Below, in pieces: positions 6,695 through 17,300 of a DNA stretch of 64,000 nt (its first letter is position 1; each line of letters starts with the position of its first letter). Source of the DNA: Candidatus Poribacteria bacterium WGA-3G. GTDB taxonomy: Bacteria > Poribacteria > WGA-4E > WGA-3G. The position numbers and the translations under genes were made by a program. The notes beneath the pieces are model-generated. The model searched no databases. It worked only from the letters and a program-made list of their open reading frames with translations, and was not told the DNA's origin. The stretch covers positions 43,194 to 107,193 of the forward strand of contig ASZN01000006.1 of assembly GCA_000406005.1 (NCBI GenBank), in the 5' to 3' direction.

Positions 6695-9600
6695 TTAGAA
6701 GTAAGACCTACCGAGTGAGTTACCTGCACCGAATGCGTTGTAGGGTACGCCTGCTGGTACGGTACGGATCCCCCACGTTTCAGTGGTTGCGTCATAGCCG
6801 ATACCCATTGAAACTGCGGGTTCTTGGATGAGATTCACTTGGAACGTGAAGTCTTGACGGACGTTATCGTAAGGTGGTTCGCGCTTGATACCGATACGAC
6901 TCCAAGAGATACGGAGATTCCAATCGTGTAGGTTCCGCGTCATACTTAAACGCTGCTGATAGAACTGTCGATCAATCGGATAATAGATAACACTGGCATC
7001 GAACGACAGATTTCGGTTGACACGGTAGCGTCCAGTGGCAGTCATGGAGCGGGACGCGCGTCTCGCTGTGTGCCGTTTACTAAAAGAACTTCCGATACTG
7101 ACATTCCACGTCTGCCGCGTGTAGCGGATGTTGGTACGGACCCCGACCATCTTGAACTGTTGTCCATCATCGGGGTGCGGATTCGGGTCGTGCGTGGTTC
7201 GGATTGTCATATTCAGGTTCCGACTCGGTAGCGGGACGATTGTGAAATCGCTTTCAATGGGTTCAAACTGGCGCTCATATAACGGATCGAATTCCGTGAA
7301 ATCGGCAGTCAGGCGTGTATTCAGATAGAAAACGCGGTGTGCGGATTGGCTCCGTCGCGTTTTGATCTCAATCGCTGTGTTAAAGTCGTAGCTAAGCCGC
7401 TTCCGTTCATAGAAATACGTGCTGGGACCGAAAGGATAGAGGTTATCGTCTTTATCAACAGCAGGTTGGTAATCATACCGGAGCGTGGATTGCATTTCGT
7501 GGCGCAATTTCCGTAACCCTGGAATAAAACTTACATTGTAAATACGGAAAAGTGTATTTGAACCAGATCCGTTGAAACTGAAAACGCCTCTAACAATGTT
7601 CTTGTTCTGATCTTGGTCTCGGTCATGCCAGATCATGTTTGTATTGAGGTTGAGGTTAAGTTGCAGCTCGCGCAAGGGTGTAATAAGGAGCGTCGATTGT
7701 TTACGGATATCAAAACCGAGGTCCATGGTTTTCAGCGAGACTTTTCTCTCCTCATCGCCGTCCTTGTTGCGAAAGGTATCTCTATAGAAGTTCCCGAGTT
7801 CGATATCAAGGTCGAAACTGGCACTTTCGAGCGTTGGAAATGCGAGCATTGAGAGGAAGGGTTTGTCCGTTTGGAATTGCTCAGAAATCGTTGTCATCCC
7901 GTCATTGAGAGTACCAAAAAGCGGGAGTGCGCTGAGACGCATCCGTGAAAAGTTCAAGGTTAATCGTGGCAGCTTCTGTAGTGATCTCGTGCCTTCTCCG
8001 GTAAAATCGTGAATGTGTCGGATTTCAAGTCGGCTTGCGATGTCACCGATGGTTTCTCGTGAAAACTTCAGATTCCCATTTTCATCAAGATCATAAAGAT
8101 CAAGCGTCGATAACCCGGTTCCATAGGTGAGTAGAGCGAACGAGTTGAGCGTGGCTTCGTTGGGTAGCTCATACTCCTCCTTGTAGTTTTTAGCTCGAAG
8201 TTCGGTTCTCCCAGTGAAGCTGATCGGTCTTCTTCCGGCTTGTCGGTTATCCCAGGGTGTATAGATAGAGTGTGTATGTCCCCATCGCATTATATAGCTG
8301 TTGCCAGTGCGGATAGCACTCTGCCGTTGTGAAGTATAAAGGTCTTTCCCATAGAAGTAGAGATCACCTCGGAAGGTACGCTTCCTATCAACTTTGATAA
8401 GGCGAATCGATTTTTGGGTGCGTATGGGTCGCCTGCTTATGTCGCCAGCATATAGATTTTGTGCTTCTGATGCCACTGGACTTGGGTCTTCCCACCGACC
8501 CCGAAATCCGTGTTTCCGATAGATTTCCAGTTCTTCTTCTGCTTCGGCTTCTGGGTTCTCGTCGTCAGATACGTTCTCTTCGGAGGTTTCGCTTTGATCT
8601 GGATCCGTACCGTTCTGTGCGTTCCCCTCCATTTGGTTTTGTTCAGCGTCTTGTGTGTCCTCAACATCAGCAGTATCGGGTTCTTGTTGGACAGACGTAT
8701 CGGGTTCTTGGATAGGTGCTTCTACTTCAGGTGCAGTCTCGGGTTCTTCTGCTTGTGTGTCTTGTGTCGTCTCTTCAGCAGGCGTATCTGTATCTGTTTC
8801 TTCCGGTTCAGCGGGCATTACATCTTCTGTATCTGTTTCTTCTGTATCTGTTTCCTCCGGTTCGGGGGTCATTACATCTTCGTAAAATGTCTCCCATTCT
8901 GCTTCAAATTGCGCTGCAATTTCTTCAAAAGTTGGTGTTTTTTCTTTTTTGATGAGCTGGAAGATGTAAAGTCCTTCAGGCATCGTGATAGGTCTACGTT
9001 CGGTGATGTCCCCGGGTTTCTCTAAGCGTCTAACAGACGATTGCCAAGAGGATTCCATCTCATTTAATGGTAATCCTTCGCCTTCATTGACTTCGGATAG
9101 GGTTGGTTGTACGACATTGGCGAATTCGCCCGGAAATTCTTCGAGTATGTCTGCGGATACTTGTACGAGTTGTTCAAAGGTTTCACCTTCTTGTGCCCGT
9201 TTGAGCATATCGTCGGCTAAAACACGGAGTGCATCCTTTGTTTCATCGCTTGCGGTAATAGTGACATCGATTCTTCGGAGTCTAATTTCTCGTTCGCCGT
9301 AGACATCAATAATCTGTTCCGCCTTGAGTATGTGAAATGCGGATTCAGTCTGGATGATCTGAGAAATCTGACCTTCTTGTAGTGTGAAGGCAGCCTCTTC
9401 TAAAGCGGGATCAAGTATGGGGTTACCATCCGCGTCGGTTTCACCGCGAGCGAGGAATCCGAGGTCGCCACCCTCATAACGGGTTTCCGAATGGTCGGAA
9501 CTCCGCTGTGCGAGTTCGGCAAAATCAGCGTCTTCTTCTTGGAGCTCCTTGAGGAGTTCATCGGCACTTTCCTTCGCGCGGTTAATATCTTCATCGGTAA

Positions 9601-10717
9601 TTTTATATTCAATGAAAATCTGTTTTAACCAATAACTGTCATATTCACCGTCGAGTCGCTCTTGTAATTCCTTTGCCTTTTCTTCAAGTTTCGTACGCTG
9701 GTTCGGTGTTGCGTCTTCTGGAAGCGGAATATAAATTTCTTGGAATTTGGTATCTAAGAATCGATACTTCCCTTCAAAACCGTAGCCTTGTCCGCGTCTG
9801 GCACTTCTATCGTAAAGCAATGCGCCGTCGTAGCGGCGTTTCCGAGCGAGCGGTTGGATGATGGTGATGTAGGGGCCTTGATAACTATCCGTTCCGAGTT
9901 TAACAATAATTTTCGCGATTTTTCCTTTCCGGAGGTCGCGCCGGATCGCTGGAAAGTAGAAAAGCGGGAACCCCCCGATACGCAAAACGATATTCTTAGC
10001 GATCATCTCCTGATTCATCCGAACAATAACTTCTGAAACACTAAAATAGTAGTGTGGATATTTCAGTGAGCAGGTCGTTAGTGTAGCACCTCGGATGTAG
10101 GAACGGTCGTCCTCGATTTTAAAGATTTCACTACCGCCGAAATACCACGGATCGCTGTATGTAAAACCGTTTCGTGCGATCCCTTTTTTGTTTTCGAGGT
10201 TAAAGATGAGTTCATCGGAGTAGGTTTCTTCGTCTCCGATAATGAGATGGACGTTGCCGGATGCGCGCATTAGGTTATCGTCGAAATCAGCCCAGACGTG
10301 ATCTGCTCGTAATATGACATCTTCAAATTTGATGAGTGCGTTTCCGTGTATCTGAACGAAATTGTCAACCATAGACATATCGTCGCCATCACCGATGACC
10401 ATACCCTCTTCTGGTGTGTCTGTCTCAGGATTCAAGCGTTCGGAACCCGATTCCGTCTCTTGTGTTTGATCTGTGGATTCGGTGGGTGTCGTCTCAGCCG
10501 CAGGTGGTTCAGCCGGTTGCGCGTCTTGCGCCTTAACCGGCTGCAGTGGACAGAGGAAACAGACACATACGAATAGCGCGATCATTGTGCCCGTGACGTT
10601 AGAAATTGCCAGGAGCGACTTACGCGTTCGTGTAAAAAGGTCTGTTTGGTGAGGATACACTGTGTTATTGTATGGATGCCGATAATAGATAGGCAAATAG
10701 GATTCGCACTTTTTCAC
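6695..10717 (-). CDS. lptD: LptD-like LPS-assembly outer-membrane protein with inserted parvulin PPIase region
   Basis: A 1340-residue protein, far longer than usual LptD (about 750-850). It has a hydrophobic signal ending near residue 63 (PLQPVKA), then an OstA/LptA-like jellyroll at about 115-215 (IHGNALIKFEDVILRADHVW) and the start of the LptD barrel at about 220-330 (GGFPLFYFPAIRRDLR). The barrel is interrupted by a parvulin/SurA-type domain (about 360-470, YEGGDLGFLARGE), a second weaker parvulin-like segment (about 475-615) and an acidic Glu/Thr/Asp/Pro linker (about 615-730). It resumes as beta strands to a terminal Phe (GRSYF). LptD inserts lipopolysaccharide into the outer leaflet. 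The surA-like gene lies directly upstream. The GTG start lacks a strong ribosome site, so the N-terminus is uncertain. Confidence 0.85.
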   Translation of the reverse strand: MKKCESYLPIYYRHPYNNTVYPHQTDLFTRTRKSLLAISNVTGTMIALFVCVCFLCPLQPVKAQDAQPAEPPAAETTPTESTDQTQETESGSERLNPETDTPEEGMVIGDGDDMSMVDNFVQIHGNALIKFEDVILRADHVWADFDDNLMRASGNVHLIIGDEETYSDELIFNLENKKGIARNGFTYSDPWYFGGSEIFKIEDDRSYIRGATLTTCSLKYPHYYFSVSEVIVRMNQEMIAKNIVLRIGGFPLFYFPAIRRDLRKGKIAKIIVKLGTDSYQGPYITIIQPLARKRRYDGALLYDRSARRGQGYGFEGKYRFLDTKFQEIYIPLPEDATPNQRTKLEEKAKELQERLDGEYDSYWLKQIFIEYKITDEDINRAKESADELLKELQEEDADFAELAQRSSDHSETRYEGGDLGFLARGETDADGNPILDPALEEAAFTLQEGQISQIIQTESAFHILKAEQIIDVYGEREIRLRRIDVTITASDETKDALRVLADDMLKRAQEGETFEQLVQVSADILEEFPGEFANVVQPTLSEVNEGEGLPLNEMESSWQSSVRRLEKPGDITERRPITMPEGLYIFQLIKKEKTPTFEEIAAQFEAEWETFYEDVMTPEPEETDTEETDTEDVMPAEPEETDTDTPAEETTQDTQAEEPETAPEVEAPIQEPDTSVQQEPDTADVEDTQDAEQNQMEGNAQNGTDPDQSETSEENVSDDENPEAEAEEELEIYRKHGFRGRWEDPSPVASEAQNLYAGDISRRPIRTQKSIRLIKVDRKRTFRGDLYFYGKDLYTSQRQSAIRTGNSYIMRWGHTHSIYTPWDNRQAGRRPISFTGRTELRAKNYKEEYELPNEATLNSFALLTYGTGLSTLDLYDLDENGNLKFSRETIGDIASRLEIRHIHDFTGEGTRSLQKLPRLTLNFSRMRLSALPLFGTLNDGMTTISEQFQTDKPFLSMLAFPTLESASFDLDIELGNFYRDTFRNKDGDEERKVSLKTMDLGFDIRKQSTLLITPLRELQLNLNLNTNMIWHDRDQDQNKNIVRGVFSFNGSGSNTLFRIYNVSFIPGLRKLRHEMQSTLRYDYQPAVDKDDNLYPFGPSTYFYERKRLSYDFNTAIEIKTRRSQSAHRVFYLNTRLTADFTEFDPLYERQFEPIESDFTIVPLPSRNLNMTIRTTHDPNPHPDDGQQFKMVGVRTNIRYTRQTWNVSIGSSFSKRHTARRASRSMTATGRYRVNRNLSFDASVIYYPIDRQFYQQRLSMTRNLHDWNLRISWSRIGIKREPPYDNVRQDFTFQVNLIQEPAVSMGIGYDATTETWGIRTVPAGVPYNAFGAGNSLGRSYF

Positions 10718-10724
10718 AGATTTG

Positions 10725-12017
10725 TTATTCTTTCAATGTGATTTTAATGTAAGCGTTTTCAAGTAGTTTATTGGTGTATGCGTCCCATTCCTCCTGAAAT
10801 CGCTGTTGACGGAGGAGCGAGGTAATTTGTGCCTTTTCCAATTCGGTAAGTTCTGGGCTATTTCGTTGATCAACTTTGAAGATGTGGAGTCCTAACTCCG
10901 TTTCATAAGGTTGACTGTAGGCACCAGTTTCGAGAGGTTCTACGACGGTTCGCGTTTTAGGATTGAGTTCGGATAAGGATCGGACACCGAGGTCGCCTCC
11001 GTTTTCCCGCGTTTCATGATCGTCAGAGCGTGTCAGTGCCAGTTTATTGAAATCTTCACCGGCTTCCAACTGTGCGTAGATTTCGTTTGCGTCTTCACGT
11101 GCCTCTTGGATCGCCTCTGGGCTGGCTATTAACGGAACAATGAAATACCGAAATCCGATTGATGCCTCGGTTCGATCTTCAACGGTGAAGACGTAGAGTC
11201 CTTTATCTCCAACAATCGGTTCACTGATAGTCCCTATCTCCAAATTTGTCAATGACTTCTGAAAGATATCTGGAAACTGGTTGAGTTCTTCGATTGTCGC
11301 TGGTATAAGGCTTCCAGCCTGTTGAGAGGTATCATAACGCTTTGCTGCTGTTTCAAATTTCGCGCCGCTGGTCTCGATTTCGTTCCGCGCTTTTGCGACG
11401 TTTTCATAAGCAGCATCACGATCGGCTTCGTTCGGTTTAAAAGCAACGAATATATGTCGTAGATTTACTTTGTCAACTTTCGTTGATAATTGGTCCCGAT
11501 TTTCTTCATAAAATTCTTGGATTTCTTTATCGCGAATCTGCAATCTCGGAACGATTCTTCCCATAACAAGTTTCTCGGTTTTTAGGTTCCGCTCCGACTG
11601 CTCACGAAATGCGACGAGTGTCATCCCTTCTTGGTTCAACTGTTTCTTAAATTCTTCGTCAGTTTCAATTTGGTATCTGTCTTTAAAATCTTTGACGTAC
11701 TGTTCTACCTCAATATTACTGACGGTAATTTTTAGGGTTAGTGCTGCTTCCAAGAGTAGCATTTGCCGAATAAGCCTATCTAAGAGTTCGCTGCGTTGCC
11801 GTTCTGCCTCGTTGAGTGCCTCGCGTTCACTAAAACGATAGACCTGTTGAAGTTCCATAGCACGCTGGTTTACCAAGACATCGAGTTCTCGTTTGGTTAC
11901 AACGTCGTCGTTGACATAAGCGATGATCCTATCAAAGGTTCGGGCATAGATGTCCGAGATTCCGGTACCGAGGAACAAGAGAGTCAGGATGAGGTAGATA
12001 CCTTTTTTGTAAACCAT
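10725..12017 (-). CDS. surA: SurA-like periplasmic peptidyl-prolyl isomerase/chaperone
   Basis: About 430 residues. After a signal peptide (MVYKKGIYLILTLLFLG) comes the SurA N-terminal chaperone domain (RIIAYVNDDVVTKRELD), then two parvulin domains: the first has LRHIFVAFKP and diverges from the active consensus, the second retains ENGGDLGVRSLSEL and GLHIFKVDQR. SurA escorts outer-membrane proteins such as LptD to the Bam complex. The start chosen is the ATG at 12017, which begins the signal peptide; a strong AGGAGG lies somewhat far (15 nt) upstream and the frame continues to 12059. It is 7 nt upstream of the LptD-like gene. Confidence 0.9.
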   Translation of the reverse strand: MVYKKGIYLILTLLFLGTGISDIYARTFDRIIAYVNDDVVTKRELDVLVNQRAMELQQVYRFSEREALNEAERQRSELLDRLIRQMLLLEAALTLKITVSNIEVEQYVKDFKDRYQIETDEEFKKQLNQEGMTLVAFREQSERNLKTEKLVMGRIVPRLQIRDKEIQEFYEENRDQLSTKVDKVNLRHIFVAFKPNEADRDAAYENVAKARNEIETSGAKFETAAKRYDTSQQAGSLIPATIEELNQFPDIFQKSLTNLEIGTISEPIVGDKGLYVFTVEDRTEASIGFRYFIVPLIASPEAIQEAREDANEIYAQLEAGEDFNKLALTRSDDHETRENGGDLGVRSLSELNPKTRTVVEPLETGAYSQPYETELGLHIFKVDQRNSPELTELEKAQITSLLRQQRFQEEWDAYTNKLLENAYIKITLKE

Positions 12018-12079
12018 TATATATGCAAGATGCCTCCTATGTAGATGGTGCGCGATCAAGAGGTCGCGCGAATATTTAT

Positions 12080-12195
12080 GGACTCAGCACTATGAGCGGG
12101 GTTCCAAACCCTTGAAGAAACACCCAAGCAAAGACCCCGCCGGTGGATTAAGCCTGCAGTGTGAGTTAGGCGGGGTTACAAACCCCGCCTGCGGG
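12080..12195. repeat. Dispersed GC-rich intergenic repeat (family 2)
   Basis: Contains gagcggggttccaaaccc, the shared segment gaagaaacaccc, and a perfect stem ggcggggtt/aaccccgcc at about 12168-12188. Related copies lie at about 17970-18032, 38108-38165, 50946-50975 and 52123-52151. It fills the gap between a ppiC gene and surA. Confidence 0.75.
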
Positions 12196-12213
12196 GCGGT
12201 TGTGTAATTTTTG

Positions 12214-13209
12214 TTATTCTTCAGGTTCCGTTTCCGTTTCCGTTTCCGCTGCGGGTTCTTCGGGTCGCGCTTCTGGGATCCTGTCGACAAACGTTTTGAC
12301 TTCGGCGCGTTCTCGGAGTTGCGTGATCCATTCCTGCATGCGTGCGTCCCGTTTTTCACGTTCAGCTTTCCGTTCGACACTTCTACGGACATCCTCATCC
12401 TTGAGCGGTTTTTGATAAGCCTCGCGTGCGTCGTCTTTACGGAACACCATGTAATATTTCTGTCCTTGGACTTCGACTTCAATAACACCGTCGTGGGTTT
12501 GTCCGTTCTCAGCCGCGAATGCTGCGTCTAAGAAAGGTTCGGTTCCTGGCGGATAGGAGTCGCGACCAAAGTAGTCGGTATCGCCTGGGGAAGCAGGATT
12601 CGCACCGGGCCCGACGAGTTCACCACGATCAGAGAGTTCCTGGGCGAGTTCCGCGAGGTCTTTACCCTCTTTGATCTGTGCGAAAACTTCATCTGCGCGC
12701 TCTTTATTTAGCAGTGTAATACACAACAGCCGTACTTGTTCGGGGCGGACGTACTCCTCTTTGTGCGCTTCGTAGTACGCCACATAGTCGGGTTCGGATA
12801 GACTCAGCTTATCATCAACTTCTTGGATGGTGATTCTCTTAACCATCAACTCATGAAGGTAGTCTTGAACCTTCTTAAGAATTTCGGGGTCTTCGTTAAG
12901 TTTTTCATCGCTGGCGAGGGCAAGGATTAGACGGCTCTCCGCCATCAGCAGCATATAGGTTTCCAATCCCTCTTTGTCCTGATATTGGCGCTGCTTATAT
13001 TCGGGGAGTTCGCTGATCTCTTGCATCATCTCTTCAAGCGTGATGCGATGTTTGCCGTTCCATTCATATTCAGCGATAACTGTGCCATCGGCACCGATCG
13101 CCTTATCGCTGCAACTATAAAAGACGGGATGCATCGCAAGAACCCCGATTAAAAGTAAAGGGACAACCGAATTTACTTTGTCTATGAATCGGATAATACC
13201 TGTGAACAT
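12214..13209 (-). CDS. Parvulin-type peptidyl-prolyl isomerase (PpiC/SurA family)
   Basis: About 331 residues: an N-terminal membrane or signal segment (VVPLLLIGVLAMHPVFYSC, a weak lipobox), a SurA-N-like helical region containing ELPEYKQRQYQDKEGLE, and a parvulin domain (about 160-290) with VRLLCITLLNKERADEVFAQI and DYFGRDSYPPG. A charged C-terminal tail ends in E/T repeats. The canonical parvulin GGDLG is replaced by PGDTDYFG, so catalytic activity may be reduced. It is clearly paralogous to the next gene. AAGGAG lies upstream of two close starts (TTG 13215, ATG 13209); the ATG is preferred. A periplasmic or inner-membrane-anchored fold helper is inferred. Confidence 0.8.
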   Translation of the reverse strand: MFTGIIRFIDKVNSVVPLLLIGVLAMHPVFYSCSDKAIGADGTVIAEYEWNGKHRITLEEMMQEISELPEYKQRQYQDKEGLETYMLLMAESRLILALASDEKLNEDPEILKKVQDYLHELMVKRITIQEVDDKLSLSEPDYVAYYEAHKEEYVRPEQVRLLCITLLNKERADEVFAQIKEGKDLAELAQELSDRGELVGPGANPASPGDTDYFGRDSYPPGTEPFLDAAFAAENGQTHDGVIEVEVQGQKYYMVFRKDDAREAYQKPLKDEDVRRSVERKAEREKRDARMQEWITQLRERAEVKTFVDRIPEARPEEPAAETETETEPEE

Positions 13210-13279
13210 TTTCAATTCTGACTCCTTTTTTCGACCTAACATTGTGGTTAGGGATACTGCTTCCGGATATGGAAATGGG

Positions 13280-14248
13280 TTACTCTTGTGATTCTTCGCT
13301 CTCTGATTCTTCTGGTTGCGGTGGCTCAGGGATATTTTCAGGGTAGGTTTTCAACTTACCTCTGTCAGAGATTTCAGTAACCCATGCATTGATGCGCTCG
13401 CGTTTCTTTGTCCGCTCGACCGTTCTTTCGACATCGCGTCTGACTTCCTCAAACTCTTTCTGGCGTTCGGGCTGATGCTCCTCTTTACGGAAGATGAGAT
13501 AGAAGGTTTCATCGCTGACATCAATTTCAAAGACGGTGTCCGTCATATCGCCGACCTCTTGTTGAAAGGCGGCTTCAATGAATTCTGCCCAGCGTGGAGA
13601 GGCAGATTTCGTGAAGTAGTAGGTATTGCCCGGATCATCCGGGTTCGTTCCCGGACCGTTAGCGAGTTTATCCGCTTCCGAAAGCTCCTTCGCCATCTCA
13701 GTGATATCTTTTCCTCCGATGATCGCGTCAAGCGTCTCGTTTGCGAGGTCTTCATCATCGAGCGTAATGCATATCGCGCGTACCTTCTCATTCTCAATGT
13801 ACTCGCTAAGATTCGCCTGATAGTGTGCCATGAGATCTTCATCTTTGTAGCTCACCTTTTCATCAACTTCCATTTCGGTTAGTTTCTCGACCATGAGTTG
13901 ATTGGTGTAATCTTCGAGTTTCTTGAGGTGTTCGGGAAGTTTATCAAACCCGTCGTCAATCGCGCGGTGGATTTTGAGCCGTTCCTCTATTAATTCTTCG
14001 AGGTATTCGGCTTTATCCGCTTGGGTCTTATAGTTCTGCTGACGGTAAACAGGTAGTTCCGCGATTGCGGCGTTTAAGTCCGCCAACGAGATTTGATACG
14101 GTTCGCCGTTCCATTTATACTCCACCAAAATTACCTGGCTCTCATCAATAGCAGATTCGGGCTGCTCATGGCTATCGGATTGCACGAAGGTCCAGGTTAA
14201 TAGGCAGGACACAGCGACAATCATAAAAATAGTAATCGTTTTTTTCAT
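13280..14248 (-). CDS. Parvulin-type peptidyl-prolyl isomerase, paralogue of the next downstream gene
   Basis: About 322 residues from the ATG at 14248, which has AAGGA upstream and opens the signal/anchor segment TITIFMIVAVSCLLTW. A SurA-N-like helical region follows (ELPVYRQQNYKTQADKAE, aligned with ELPEYKQRQYQDKEGLE of the neighbour). Then comes a parvulin-like domain with VRAICITLDDEDLANETLDAI and a PGNTYYF loop replacing the usual GGDLG. The acidic C-terminus is PPQPEESESEESQE. It appears to be a tandem duplicate of the neighbouring gene, acting in the periplasm with surA and the LptD-like protein. Confidence 0.8.
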   Translation of the reverse strand: MKKTITIFMIVAVSCLLTWTFVQSDSHEQPESAIDESQVILVEYKWNGEPYQISLADLNAAIAELPVYRQQNYKTQADKAEYLEELIEERLKIHRAIDDGFDKLPEHLKKLEDYTNQLMVEKLTEMEVDEKVSYKDEDLMAHYQANLSEYIENEKVRAICITLDDEDLANETLDAIIGGKDITEMAKELSEADKLANGPGTNPDDPGNTYYFTKSASPRWAEFIEAAFQQEVGDMTDTVFEIDVSDETFYLIFRKEEHQPERQKEFEEVRRDVERTVERTKKRERINAWVTEISDRGKLKTYPENIPEPPQPEESESEESQE

Positions 14249-14392
14249 ATTTTTAGTTTTCCTTGCGGTTCGGTCAGGTTGGTTTGGAAAATGGCTCACC
14301 TTTCCGTATATCCAGCCTGCCCGTTGGTTAGGCTTACACGCTTTGGGTAATGCGCGTAGCACGTCTTTTTTCTTCACTTTTCGATTTTACGG

Positions 14393-17300
14393 TTACTCAA
14401 CAAACAACCTGAGTGTTTGTTGAAGTTCGGCTAACATATTCACTCCAGTCATCCGTGGCATCCGGATTATAAGTTGTGCCGGTGGTTGTAACTGAAGGTC
14501 GTCATTTTTGTGGATTATATCAACGAGTTTCTTCACATTAATTTTTGATTTCTGTTCGTTGAAGGTAACCTTGATTTGCTCTTTTCCAGCGGCGATAGCT
14601 TCGATGCCGAGGTTTTGGCTGAGCTGCTTGATACTCGCTATCTCAAGTAACATTTCAGTGGGTTCCGGTATCGCACCGTATCTGTCTCGAAGTTCTGCTC
14701 GGAGTTCATCGAGTGCACTGCTGTCCTTTAGACCGGCAATTTTTTTGTAGATAGCGACCTTCTGACGGCTATCCGGTACATAATCGTCGGGAAGATATGC
14801 TTCAACAGGCACACTAATGCGAGTTTCGAGTGTCTCTTCAACCTTTTCACCCTTTAATGCGAGTACTGCTTCTTCGAGGAGTTGACAGTAAAGTTCATAA
14901 CCGACGGTAACGATATGACCGTGCTGTTCGGGTCCGAGTATATTCCCGGTGCCTCGAATCTCTAAATCTCTGAGTGCTATTTTGAAACCTGAACCGAGAT
15001 CGGTGAATTCCTCAATAACGCGAAGCCGTTTTTGTGCGCCTTCCGTAATCGCGCGGTCTGGTGGGTAGAACAGGTAGCCGTAAGCCTGTGTAGTCGCGCG
15101 CCCGACGCGTCCGCGGAGTTGATAGAGTTGTGCTAAACCGAGTGCGTCTGCGCGATTAATCAGAATCGTGTTAACGTTTGGTATATCCAAACCTGATTCG
15201 ATAATCATTGTACAGACAAGGATGTCATGCTTGTGTCGAACGAACTCAAGCATAACTGTCTCCAATTCGCGTTCCGGCATCTGCCCATGCGCGATAGCGA
15301 TACGTGCATCCGGTAAGAGTTGCTGAAGCGTCAATGCGATATTGTGAATGTTTTCAACGCGATTGTGGACGAAGAAGACCTGTCCATCACGTGCTAATTC
15401 GGCTGTAATCGCCTCTTTAATAACATCAGTGTCATACGGCATGACATACGTCTGAATAGGTAATCGGTCAGCAGGTGGCGTGTTGATAACACTGAAATCT
15501 CGGATACCGACAATTGACATGTGGAGGGTGCGCGGGATCGGCGTAGCAGTCAGTGTAAGGACATCAATCGTCTCTTTGAACTGCTTTATTTTTTCTTTAT
15601 GCTTAACGCCGAATCGATGTTCCTCATCAACGATCAAAAGTCCAAGATCGTTAAATACCACAGTTTTAGAGAGGAGGCTATGCGTACCGATAACAATATC
15701 AACAGTCCCGTTCGTGAGTCCCTCCTTCACCTGTTTTATCTCTTTAGGTGTTCGGAAGCGGTTCAGCATCTCAATACGAACCGGCAGTGCCTGAAACCGT
15801 TTCTCAAAGGTATCGTAGTGTTGTAATGCGAGGATCGTTGTGGGGACAAGGACAGCGACCTGCTTTTCGGACATTACGGCTTTGAAAGCGGCACGTAATG
15901 CGACTTCCGTTTTTCCGTATCCGACATCCCCACAGATGAGCCTGTCCATGGGACGTTCAGATTCCATATCGGCTTTAACGTCTTCGATCGCTTGGAGTTG
16001 GTCATCGGTTTCTTGATACGGAAAGAGTGCCTCAAATTCGGTTTGCCACGGTACTTCTTCAGGGAACCCGTAACCTTTTCGGGACTGCCGCGTGGCGTAC
16101 AATTTGAGGAGTTCATCCGCCATCTGCTGAATTGATTCTTTAACACGTCCTTTGCGCTGGTTCCATGAAATCCCGCCGAGCCTGTCAACACGCGGTCTAT
16201 ATCCTCTGTCTTTGCCGCCAACATATTTCTGAACGAGGTCTACCTGATACGTCGGTACATAGAGCGTATCGTGATTGCTATATTTAAGGATTAGGTAGTC
16301 TTGCGATTTTCCATCAATTGCCAATCGTCGTATACCGTCATAGACAGCGATACCGTGTGAAACGTGGACGACGTAATCTCCAACTTTCAGATCGATGAGG
16401 CTTAGAATTGGGGATCCGTCTGTGGTCGGTCGGCGTCGGACGGGACGGTGTTGACGATTGCCGAAGAGTTCATCTTCCGAAATAACGATGAGATTGAGCT
16501 GCGCATTGAGAAACCCTGCACCGATCGCGCCGACGCTGATGTCAATATCCGAGGTAAATAATTCACGTTCAGCTAAAATCTCAGTTACGCGTTTCGCCTG
16601 CTTCGGTGTTTCGCAGAAAAGATGAATCTGTTTCCCGGCTTTTGCCAATCTTTTAATCTCGTTAATGATCGCCTGATAGTTCCCAGAGGGCAGTGTGAGC
16701 GGTTTCATCTCAAAATGCAGGGGTGTCAATTTGCTCTCTGTAACTTCATGTGGGGGTGCCAAAGATGCTGAAATGACCGGATACTGTTCTAATTCGGTGC
16801 TAAGGGTTTCAAAGGTAGCTAAAAGGTGATCCGGTGGCACCATAAGGCTTGATTCTTCAAGTTTTTTGTCATACAACTCCTGTATCTGTTCGTACATCTG
16901 CGATACTTCTCGTTTTTGCCACTGCGGTTCTATCAAGCAGACGATTACGTCATCGGGTAGATAGTCCGTAAGCAGTGCTGTTTCAGGGATAAGCATCGGC
17001 AAAAATGCCTCTATCGTGTCACTGATCTGACAGTCTTGGAGCGGATATGGCGCGGTTTCGGCATCGGTAAGACTTTCTGTTATTTCGCGTGCTGTTTTCA
17101 CAAACTCCGGTGTTGCGCGTTCTTGTATGCGTGTCTCTATCTGTGCCTGCCAATGATCGATGGATATGTCATCAGAGAGGACTTCTCTAAGCGGTGTCAA
17201 AGTAGCGGATTTCAGTGATTCTGTTGACCGCTGTGATACGACGTCGAAGGCGCGGATGGCATCAATTTCATCACCGAAGAATTCGATTCGGACGGGTGTA

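Noticed and set aside
8510..9025. Cys/Phe-rich plus-strand frame of 171 residues
   Set aside because: It is the antisense of the acidic E/T/D linker of the LptD-like gene; low-complexity complement explains the composition.
12160..12200. Rho-independent terminator at the GC-rich stem between ppiC and surA
   Set aside because: The stem is perfect, but no U-run follows on either strand and the same stem recurs elsewhere as a dispersed repeat.
12090..12488. 132-residue minus-strand frame in the ppiC 3' region
   Set aside because: It is an out-of-frame shadow of the ppiC gene; its K/R-rich content comes from the complement frame of an acidic tail.
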